DNA from: VGWB01 sp964480945
GTDB lineage: Bacteria; Bacteroidota; Ignavibacteria; UBA10030
DNA length: 27,633 bases
Assembly: GCA_964480945.1 (NCBI GenBank)
Contig: CAYZRX010000054.1
Span: forward strand, 1-27,633
Direction: 5' to 3'
In this document: positions 8,670-15,829 of the stretch, piece after piece
How positions within the stretch are numbered: position 1 is the stretch's first letter
How the letters are laid out: every line of letters starts with the position of its first letter
The notes under the pieces: generated by a model
What the model saw: the letters and a program-made list of their open reading frames with translations, nothing else
What the model was told of the DNA's origin: nothing
Database searches by the model: none
Made by a program: the position numbers and the translations under genes

Positions 8670-9343
8670 TTGCCTTGAAGATCAACGGACTCCCCGTGTC
8701 GGTTGACGAAGGGACGACCCTCCTTGAAGCGGCGAAGTTCTATGGGTTCCCGATACCGACCCTATGCCATATGGAGGGACTGTCGCCCTACGGGGCCTGC
8801 CGGCTTTGCGTCGTTGAGATCGGACAGGGACCGAAGGCGAAGCTCGTTTCGTCCTGCACCTATCCGGCGCAGGAGGGTCTCAGCGTGCGCACGAGCTCCT
8901 CGCGCGTCGTTCGAGCACGAAAGATGGTACTGGAACTCCTGCTCGCCTCGTGTCCGCAGTCGAAGGTCATCCAGGACCTCGCGTCGGCACACAACGTGCG
9001 CCAGCAGCGCTTCAAACAGGAATACGAGGATTGCATCCTGTGCGGGCTCTGCGTCCGCATGTGCAAGGAACAGATGATGGCTAACGCCATCGGGTTCCGC
9101 GGCCGGGGGGAGCACCGGTCCATCGGAACACCGTTCGATATCAAGTCTGAGAAATGCAGGCTCTGCGGCGGCTGCATCTACGTCTGCCCCGCTTGTCAGC
9201 TGCGATGCACGTATACGGAGCCGGACAAGGCGATCTGCGGAGCGTGCGCGAACCTCAGCCCGCCATGCCTCGCAAAGGAGCAGTTCGACGATATGATGTG
9301 CTACATGGATCCGTGCGTTGCGTGTGAGATCAAGAAAAACTGA
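8666..9343 (+). CDS. Short NuoG/HoxU-like iron-sulfur subunit (BfuA-like core)
   Basis: 225 residues. A plant-type [2Fe-2S] domain comes first (C34, C45, C48, C64). A helix region follows where NuoG and HydA normally carry the His-Cys3 [4Fe-4S] motif; here only C96 remains (LLASCPQSKVIQ), so that cluster appears lost. A two-[4Fe-4S] ferredoxin module follows (C123/126/129/133 and C164/167/170/174). The tail is very cysteine-rich (C177, C181, C191, C194, C201, C212, C217, C220) and ends at 225, without the molybdopterin or H-cluster domain of larger relatives. The start overlaps the previous stop as ATGA, with AAGGAG upstream. Inferred role: electron wire between the NuoEF unit and the FMN protein encoded 18 bases downstream. 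Confidence 0.9.
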   Translation: MIALKINGLPVSVDEGTTLLEAAKFYGFPIPTLCHMEGLSPYGACRLCVVEIGQGPKAKLVSSCTYPAQEGLSVRTSSSRVVRARKMVLELLLASCPQSKVIQDLASAHNVRQQRFKQEYEDCILCGLCVRMCKEQMMANAIGFRGRGEHRSIGTPFDIKSEKCRLCGGCIYVCPACQLRCTYTEPDKAICGACANLSPPCLAKEQFDDMMCYMDPCVACEIKKN

Positions 9344-9361
9344 ACAGAGGAGAATCAGCTC

Positions 9362-10942
9362 ATGTCGCTCTCAAAGATCAATGCCACAGCCGCCACGCTC
9401 ACCAAGAACAGAACCGAGGGCTCCGTCGTGCCGGCATCGGGCATGTGCGTCACGTGCGTCGACGGCTGCATCGGCATGTGTGAAATTGGCAAATCCGCCT
9501 ACCGAGGGCACGAGGTCATCTACCCGCAGCCGTTCGGCGTCATCACGACCGCGGGCGAGAAAATGTACCCTGTCGATTACTCACACTTCAATGTCATGGG
9601 GACCGCCGTCGGCGCTCACGGCATCCAGGCCGACAGTGACAAGGCGATCTTTCCCGCCGTCAATCTCGAGGTCGCGTTCGGACACGACAAGGGGATCAAG
9701 TTCCGCTACCCCTGGATCATCCCGGGGATCGGCTCGACCGATATCGCCAAGAATAACTGGGAAGGATTGGCGATCGGCTCGGCGCTGGCCGGGACGGGCT
9801 TGACGATCGGCGAGAACGTCGTCGGCATGGATATGGAGGCGACCCTCAAGGGCGGCCGGGTGGTCGATACCGTCGATCTCAAGCGACGTGTGATACTCTA
9901 CAAGGATCACCAGCGGGACGGCTATGGTGCCATCATCGTGCAGGCCAACGTAGAGGACACGCGCCTCGGCGTTCAGGAGTACGCCATTGAGAAGTTGGGC
10001 GTCCAGTGCGTTGAATTGAAATGGGGGCAGGGTGCCAAGGATATCGGGGGCGAGGTGAAGATCAAGAACCTGAAGAAGGCCCAGGAGTTATATGCAAGGG
10101 GGTATGTTGTAATGCCTGACCCCACGGACGAGCACGTGATCAAGGCCTTTGAACGCGGCGCCTTCAAAGAGTTTGAGCGGCACTCCCGTGTGGGGATGGT
10201 GACGGAAGAGTCGTTTGCCAAGCGAATAGAGGAGTTGCGAAAGGCAGGAGCGAAGTATATCTTTCTAAAGACTGGCGCATATCGCCCCGCGGATCTGGCC
10301 CGAGCGATCAAGTTCGCCTCAAAGTACAAGCTCGATCTTCTCACCGTCGACGGAGCGGGCGGCGGTACCGGAATGAGTCCGTGGCGGATGATGAACGAGT
10401 GGGGCGTGCCTCCGGTGGAGCTGCACTCTCTGTTGTATCAGTATGCGAAGCAGCTGGCGGACAAGGGGGAACATCTGCCGGCACTGGCGGTTGCCGGTGG
10501 GTTTGTCTTCGAGGATCAAATCTTCAAAGGGCTTGCGCTCGGCGCACCTTTCGTGAAACTCGTGGGCATGGCGCGCGCGCCTATCGCGGCAGCGATGGTC
10601 GGCAAGACCATCGGTCGTGCGATCGAGGAGAACCAGCTGCCTGTCTATGTCGAGAGGTTCGGCAGCACGAAAGAGGAGATCTTCGTGACGGCGACGTCGC
10701 TGCGCAACGAGCTCGGCGTGGAGCAGTTCGAGCAGCTGCCGACCGGGGCGATCGGTCTTTACACGTACTATGAGCGCCTGGCTCAGGGTTTGCGACAGCT
10801 CATGGCCGGCAGCCGCAAGTTCTCCGCTAACCTGATTTCTCGAAAAGACATTGCGGCATTGACCCACGAGGCTGCTGCGATCAGCGGGATCACGTACATC
10901 ATGGATGTCGATGAGGAAGAAGTGAAAACGATCCTGCGCTGA
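9362..10942 (+). CDS. Stand-alone glutamate-synthase-like FMN-domain protein with N-terminal four-cysteine motif
   Basis: 526 residues of the Glu_synthase (GltB FMN/2-oxoglutarate) barrel type. KWGQGAKDIGGE (220-231) corresponds to the GltB QGAKPGEGG motif, and DGAGGGTGMSP (330-340) to its DGHxGGTGASP motif. There is no N-terminal glutamine amidotransferase domain. The usual [3Fe-4S] cysteine motif after the barrel is absent: the matching stretch, near MARAPIAAAM, has none. Instead C29, C32, C36 and C40 form CxxCxxxCxxxC near the N-terminus, a plausible cluster site; the only other cysteine is C216. AGGAG lies 9 bases before the ATG. It is the last gene of the operon. Ammonia-dependent or GDH-linked glutamate synthesis is one option; another substrate is equally possible. 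Confidence 0.85.
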   Translation: MSLSKINATAATLTKNRTEGSVVPASGMCVTCVDGCIGMCEIGKSAYRGHEVIYPQPFGVITTAGEKMYPVDYSHFNVMGTAVGAHGIQADSDKAIFPAVNLEVAFGHDKGIKFRYPWIIPGIGSTDIAKNNWEGLAIGSALAGTGLTIGENVVGMDMEATLKGGRVVDTVDLKRRVILYKDHQRDGYGAIIVQANVEDTRLGVQEYAIEKLGVQCVELKWGQGAKDIGGEVKIKNLKKAQELYARGYVVMPDPTDEHVIKAFERGAFKEFERHSRVGMVTEESFAKRIEELRKAGAKYIFLKTGAYRPADLARAIKFASKYKLDLLTVDGAGGGTGMSPWRMMNEWGVPPVELHSLLYQYAKQLADKGEHLPALAVAGGFVFEDQIFKGLALGAPFVKLVGMARAPIAAAMVGKTIGRAIEENQLPVYVERFGSTKEEIFVTATSLRNELGVEQFEQLPTGAIGLYTYYERLAQGLRQLMAGSRKFSANLISRKDIAALTHEAAAISGITYIMDVDEEEVKTILR

Positions 10943-11118
10943 GATGCAGGGCACGTCAGAACGTGGTGGTGAAGGCAAAAGAATGTTTTCCATCGTTCCC
11001 CGTAAGCGGCTGTGCGGGGACAACGATCACGCTTTAATTCTCAGCCGTTGAGTCAGAACCTAACAAGCGGGCGGACTGGCGACAGCGTCCACCGAACCGC
11101 ATACAAGGAGAATTTCCT

Positions 11119-12480
11119 ATGTCGGAATATTCAAAGAGCTTCGTCTCACAGCTGAAGGCGAAGAACCCGAACGAGCCTGAGTTTCATCAGGCTGTGGAGG
11201 AGGTTGTTGAATCGTTAAGTCTCGTGCTGGATCGATACCCGGAGTACCGTGCTGCGAAGATCCTCGAGAGGATCGTTGAGCCGGAGCGAGTCCTCATGTT
11301 CCGGGTGCCGTGGATGGATGACCAGGGGGAGATCCACGTTAACCGGGGATTCCGGATCGAGATGAACAGCGCCATCGGGCCCTACAAGGGCGGGCTGCGA
11401 TTCCATCCCTCGGTCAATCTCGGCATCCTGAAGTTCCTCGCGTTCGAGCAGGTTTTCAAGAACAGCCTGACGACCCTGCCGATGGGCGGCGGGAAGGGAG
11501 GCTCGGATTTCGACCCGAAAGGGAAGAGTGACAACGAAGTGATGCGGTTCTGCCAAAGCTTCATGAGCGAGCTCTACCGCCACATCGGACCGGACACCGA
11601 CGTGCCGGCCGGCGATATCGGTGTAGGCGGTCGGGAGATCGGGTTCCTCTTCGGTCAGTACCGGAAGCTGCGGAACGAGTTCACCGGAGTCTTGACCGGA
11701 AAAGGATTGAACTGGGGTGGTTCGCTTATTCGTCCCGAGGCGACCGGGTACGGGGCCGTGTACTTCGCTTCCGAGATGCTGAAGACGCGGAGGGAGTCGC
11801 TCGAGGGAAAGCTCTGCCTCGTCTCCGGAAGCGGCAACGTGGCGCAGTACACCGTCGAGAAGATCAATCAACTCGGGGGGAAGGTCGTAACGTTGTCCGA
11901 TTCCAACGGGTACATTTACGACGAGGAAGGGATCGACAAGAAGAAGCTCGATTTCGTGATGGAGTTGAAGAATGTGAAGCGGGGGAGAATGAAGGAGTAC
12001 GTCGACAAGTACTCCAAGGCGGTCTACACGCCAATCGACCCGAAGCAGGACTTCAATCCCCTGTGGAACCATAAGGCCCATTGCGCCTTCCCGAGTGCGA
12101 CGCAGAACGAGATCAACGGCAAGGATGCTCAAAATCTCCTCAAGAACGGCATCTATGTGGTTGCGGAGGGAGCTAACATGCCCACGACGCTCGATGGGGT
12201 CAAGGTTTTCCTGGATGCGAAGATCCTGTACGGGCCGGGAAAAGCCACGAACGCGGGCGGAGTTGCCACGTCCGGTTTGGAAATGGCACAGAACAGCATG
12301 CGGCTGAACTGGACCCGGGATGAGGTCGACAACCGCTTGCACCTGATCATGAAGGAGATCCACAAGACGTGCGTTGACACGGCGGAGCGGTTCGGTACGC
12401 CTGGAAACTACGTCAATGGTGCCAATATCGGCGGTTTCCTGAAGGTAGCCGACGCAATGATGGATCAAGGCCTTGTGTAG
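11119..12480 (+). CDS. gdhA: Glutamate dehydrogenase, GdhA (E. coli-like) type (GDH-2)
   Basis: 453 residues, the usual length of the bacterial hexameric GdhA class, which is mostly NADP-linked and assimilatory. Signatures: GPYKGGLRFHPSVN, PMGGGKGGSDFDPKGKS with catalytic lysine 126, TDVPAGDIGVGGREIG, Rossmann GSGNVAQY with TLSDSNGY after the second strand, and GPGKATNAGGVATSGLEM. CAAGGAG at 11103-11109 lies about 9 bases before the ATG. It starts 176 bases after the redox operon and ends in its own terminator, so it may be transcribed alone or by read-through. Read-through would place it with the FMN protein. NADP preference is inferred from subfamily only. Confidence 0.95.
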   Translation: MSEYSKSFVSQLKAKNPNEPEFHQAVEEVVESLSLVLDRYPEYRAAKILERIVEPERVLMFRVPWMDDQGEIHVNRGFRIEMNSAIGPYKGGLRFHPSVNLGILKFLAFEQVFKNSLTTLPMGGGKGGSDFDPKGKSDNEVMRFCQSFMSELYRHIGPDTDVPAGDIGVGGREIGFLFGQYRKLRNEFTGVLTGKGLNWGGSLIRPEATGYGAVYFASEMLKTRRESLEGKLCLVSGSGNVAQYTVEKINQLGGKVVTLSDSNGYIYDEEGIDKKKLDFVMELKNVKRGRMKEYVDKYSKAVYTPIDPKQDFNPLWNHKAHCAFPSATQNEINGKDAQNLLKNGIYVVAEGANMPTTLDGVKVFLDAKILYGPGKATNAGGVATSGLEMAQNSMRLNWTRDEVDNRLHLIMKEIHKTCVDTAERFGTPGNYVNGANIGGFLKVADAMMDQGLV

Positions 12481-12503
12481 AGGGCTGGCGTCCGGCGGAA
12501 GAG

Positions 12504-12541
12504 AATCGGAGTGTGTTTTTTCCACTCCGATTTTTTATTTT
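12504..12541 (+). terminator. Rho-independent terminator after gdhA
   Basis: A perfect 10-bp stem, AATCGGAGTG (12504-12513) with CACTCCGATT (12523-12532), has a 9-base loop. The T-rich tail TTTTTTATTTT overlaps its 3' end. It starts 24 bases after the gdhA stop. Its presence argues against any translation start of the next gene upstream of about 12545. Confidence 0.92.
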
Positions 12542-12612
12542 ACGGGTGTGTGGCCATCCCGGAAAGGGTGGATTTGGATGGTCATGAATCTCAGCGACGG
12601 AGTGGTGACGAG

Positions 12613-15606
12613 ATGCCGATAGAGTATGTCGACCCGGATTGGGTCGAGCACGGTTACGGCACACGCTTTCAGGGGTTCCAGAACCTCATGCGGCGCCGGA
12701 TTCGCGATGTCCTGATCGTCTCCAGCCTGTACGATCTCTATATGTTCGAGGAGGATGGACGGCTCTACGAGCTGATCCGGAACGAGTACCAGGCACTGCA
12801 CCTCAGCCATTCTCCCGAGCTGACGAGAGTCTCGAGCGGCAAGGAGGCCATCGCGCTCGCGAAGGAGGAGCGGCGTTTCGATCTCATCATCACGACCCTG
12901 CACATCGAGGACATGACCGCGCTGAAGTTCGCGAGGATGGTGCGCGAGGCGGGCCTCGACCTCCCGATCGTGCTGCTGGCGTACGACAACAGGGAGCTGA
13001 AAGAGCTCGTGATGCATCACGACACATCGGTGTTCGACCGCATCTTCATCTGGCAGGGCGATTTCCGGCTCCTCATCGGCATCATCAAGCACCTTGAGGA
13101 CAAGATGAACGTCGACCACGACACCCGGATCGTGGGCGTGCAATCGATCATCCTCATCGAAGACAACGTCCGATACTACTCTTCCTTCCTTCCGATCATC
13201 TATACCGAGATCTTGAACCAATCCAAGCATCTCCTCTCCGAGGGGATCAATCTCACGCACAAGTACCTCCGGATGCGCGCGCGACCGAAAATCATTCTGA
13301 GCACAACGTACGAGGAAGCCTGGGATTATTTTGAACGATATGAGGAGTACATCCTGGGGGTGATCTCGGATATCGACTTCCCGAGGGATGGGAAGGACGA
13401 CTCGCGGGCCGGGCTCGAGCTTGCGCGGAACATCAAAGCGCGCCATTATGACATTCCGATCCTGCTGCAATCGACGATGGCTGAGCTGGAGGCGGAAGCA
13501 CGATCGATCGGCGCCTCGTTCCTCCTGAAGGACTCTCCGCTCCTCCTGCATGAGCTGCGGCAGTTCATGGTGGAGTATTTCAGCTTTGGCGATTTCATCT
13601 TCCGCACCGTCGACGGGCGGGAGGTCGGCCGGGCCTCCGACCTGCAATCGCTCGAGGAACAGCTTCAGATTGTGCCGGAGGAGAGCATCCAGTACCACGC
13701 CGAGCGCAACCACTTCTCGAGCTGGCTCAAAGCGCGGACGGAATTCTGGCTGGCTCATAAACTGAGACCCCGAAAGGTCTCGGACTATCCTTCCGTGGCG
13801 GCGCTGCGCGAGGACCTCATCAATTGGCTTCGCCAGTACCGGAGGATTCGCCAGCGGGGGATCATCACAGATTTCAACAAGGAGACGTTCATTCCTGCCA
13901 GCAGCTTCGCCCGAATCGGGGGCGGGTCGCTCGGGGGAAAAGCGCGAGGCCTGGGGTTTGTGAACATCCTCATCAACAACTACGATGTTCGCAATCGGTT
14001 CGATCAGATCGTCATCGATGTGCCGCCGGCGGTCGTGCTCGGGACGGATGTGTTCGACCAGTTCCTCGAAGAAAACGATCTCCGCAACTTCGCTCTCAGC
14101 GCGACCGACGATCAGGAGATCACCCGCAGGTTCCTGGAAGCGAAGAAGTTCCCTGAAGAGATCCTCGGCGAGCTGGCTGCGTTTCTAGATTTGATCCATG
14201 AGCCGCTTGCCGTGCGGTCGTCGAGTCTTCTTGAGGATTCGCAGTACCACCCGTTCGCCGGCGTCTATGAAACCTATATGATCCCGAACTGCCACGCCAA
14301 TCCATTCATGCGCCTGAGCGAGCTGATCAACGCGATCAAACGTGTCTATGCGTCGACGTTTTACCAGAGCGCGAAGGACTACATCAAGGTGACCGCCTAC
14401 CGACTGGAGGAGGAGAAGATGGCGGTCATTATTCAGAAGATGCTGGGCCGGGAACACGAAAATCGGTTCTACCCGGATTTTTCGGGGGTCGCGAAATCCT
14501 ACAACTTCTATCCCCTTCCTCCTCAGAAACCGGAGGATGGGATCGTCTCCTCCGCTCTAGGATTGGGGAAGATGGTTGTCGATGGCGGTATCACCGTCAA
14601 GTTTTGCCCGAAGTACCCGAACCACCTCCTGCAGTTCTTCTCGGGAAAGGAAGCTCTGCGGAACAATCAGAACGAGTTCTATGCGCTCGAGATGAACGGT
14701 CAGCCGCTGGAGTACTTGGAGACCCATGATGTCCTGCTGAAGCGCTACGGTCTCGACGTCGCAGAGCGCGACGGGTCGCTCACCTACGTTGGGTCAACCT
14801 ACTCGCCGGAGAACGATGCGCTCGCGGATGGTCTCTCGCGGCAGGGGATCCGCGTCGTTACGTTCGCGCCGATCCTGCGGAACAAGATGTTCCCGCTGCC
14901 CCAGATCCTCGAGCTTCTCCTCGATATGGGGGAGTGGGGAATGGGGACGCCGGTGGAGATCGAATTCGCGGTCAACATGACGCCGCCGGCCGGGAAACCG
15001 AAGGAATTCGGCCTCCTCCAGATGCGCCCGCTCGTGCTGAGTCGGGAGGTGGAGGAACTCAACATCGAGGAGGTGCCGACCGAGCAGCTGCTCTGCCAGA
15101 GCCACCAGGTTCTGGGGAATGGTGCCATCCGCGACGTTTACGACATCGTCGCGGTGGACATCGAGCGGTTTGAGCGCTCGAAGACCCGTGAAGTCGCCAC
15201 AGAGATTACACAATTCAACGAGGAGCTGCTCGCGCAGCGTCGCCCCTATCTTCTTATCGGTCTCGGCCGGTGGGGAACGCTTGATCCATGGCTTGGCATT
15301 CCGGTGAAATGGGACCAGATCTCGGGGGCAAGGGCGATCGTCGAGGCCGGCTTCAAAGATCTCGATGTGGCACCTTCGCAGGGATCTCATTTCTTCCAGA
15401 ACATCACCTCGTTTCAAGTCGGGTATTTCACGGTCCATTCGAAGATCAAGGCTGGCTTCATCGACTGGGATTGGCTGTCGAAGCAAAAGGCGGTCGAGGA
15501 GAAGACGTACACACGCCATTTCCGGTTCGAAACGCCTATCACGATCAAGATGAACGGTCATCAAAATAAGGGCATCATTCTGAAGCCGGAGGGTCATCTT
15601 GCCTAG
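12613..15606 (+). CDS. Two-receiver protein fused to a PEP-synthase/PPDK-type ATP-binding domain
   Basis: I place the start at ATG 12613 (997 residues), with GGAG about 10 bases upstream; longer GTG-started versions run into the gdhA terminator. Residues about 25-170 form a degenerate receiver: the acidic pair and the phospho-aspartate are missing (LIVSS, IITTLH). Residues about 178-315 form a full receiver with E183/D184, phospho-acceptor D253 in SDIDFP, and K306. From about 430 a PPDK_N/PEP-synthase ATP-grasp domain follows: GGGSLGGKARG (near 436), AVRSSSLLED (533-542) and VEIEFAVN (near 780), then a conserved LIGLGRWG region. The swivelling phosphohistidine domain and the PEP-binding barrel of true PEP synthase are absent. 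So it likely binds ATP and perhaps pyruvate as a sensor or kinase-like regulator rather than making PEP (inference). It is coupled to a zinc-ribbon gene and a GDH. Confidence 0.85.
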   Translation: MPIEYVDPDWVEHGYGTRFQGFQNLMRRRIRDVLIVSSLYDLYMFEEDGRLYELIRNEYQALHLSHSPELTRVSSGKEAIALAKEERRFDLIITTLHIEDMTALKFARMVREAGLDLPIVLLAYDNRELKELVMHHDTSVFDRIFIWQGDFRLLIGIIKHLEDKMNVDHDTRIVGVQSIILIEDNVRYYSSFLPIIYTEILNQSKHLLSEGINLTHKYLRMRARPKIILSTTYEEAWDYFERYEEYILGVISDIDFPRDGKDDSRAGLELARNIKARHYDIPILLQSTMAELEAEARSIGASFLLKDSPLLLHELRQFMVEYFSFGDFIFRTVDGREVGRASDLQSLEEQLQIVPEESIQYHAERNHFSSWLKARTEFWLAHKLRPRKVSDYPSVAALREDLINWLRQYRRIRQRGIITDFNKETFIPASSFARIGGGSLGGKARGLGFVNILINNYDVRNRFDQIVIDVPPAVVLGTDVFDQFLEENDLRNFALSATDDQEITRRFLEAKKFPEEILGELAAFLDLIHEPLAVRSSSLLEDSQYHPFAGVYETYMIPNCHANPFMRLSELINAIKRVYASTFYQSAKDYIKVTAYRLEEEKMAVIIQKMLGREHENRFYPDFSGVAKSYNFYPLPPQKPEDGIVSSALGLGKMVVDGGITVKFCPKYPNHLLQFFSGKEALRNNQNEFYALEMNGQPLEYLETHDVLLKRYGLDVAERDGSLTYVGSTYSPENDALADGLSRQGIRVVTFAPILRNKMFPLPQILELLLDMGEWGMGTPVEIEFAVNMTPPAGKPKEFGLLQMRPLVLSREVEELNIEEVPTEQLLCQSHQVLGNGAIRDVYDIVAVDIERFERSKTREVATEITQFNEELLAQRRPYLLIGLGRWGTLDPWLGIPVKWDQISGARAIVEAGFKDLDVAPSQGSHFFQNITSFQVGYFTVHSKIKAGFIDWDWLSKQKAVEEKTYTRHFRFETPITIKMNGHQNKGIILKPEGHLA

Positions 15607-15829
15607 CCAAAAAGGTTCACGAGAGCCTCGTCCCGACAAGGGGAAGAAGGTCTTCGATGCCTGTCCTCACTGCGGGGCGGAACTGAGCCCGTGGGAGAAA
15701 GTGCTGCTCAGCATCGATCGGGCGCTGATGTGCAAGCACTGCTGGTACCGAATCATCCTCGATGTTTTCGATGACAAGGAGGGGGAAGGCGGGGGAGACA
15801 AACCTCAATCAAAGGATGAGAGTCGATGA
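15599..15829 (+). CDS. Small zinc-ribbon protein between the receiver/ATP-binding gene and GDH-3
   Basis: 76 residues from a TTG start at 15599, with GGAGGG 5 bases upstream; the start overlaps the preceding stop by 8 bases. The protein has two CxxC pairs, CPHC and CKHC, about 24 residues apart, a treble-clef or zinc-ribbon spacing. A charged, Lys- and Asp/Glu-rich tail follows. Its TGA overlaps the GDH-3 ATG (ATGA). Tight overlaps on both sides suggest fixed-ratio expression with both neighbours. The role is unknown; a small adaptor or regulator of the GDH is a guess from context. Confidence 0.75.
   Translation: MPSQKGSREPRPDKGKKVFDACPHCGAELSPWEKVLLSIDRALMCKHCWYRIILDVFDDKEGEGGGDKPQSKDESR

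Noticed and set aside
10995..11030. Hairpin-like CCCCG...CGGGG between the FMN-protein gene and gdhA
   Set aside because: The stem is short and bulged and no T-tract follows, so it is not supported as a terminator.
12511..12612. Upstream GTG start (12511) for the receiver/ATP-binding protein
   Set aside because: It lies inside the gdhA terminator stem and the added residues look non-protein-like; ATG 12613 directly precedes the conserved region.
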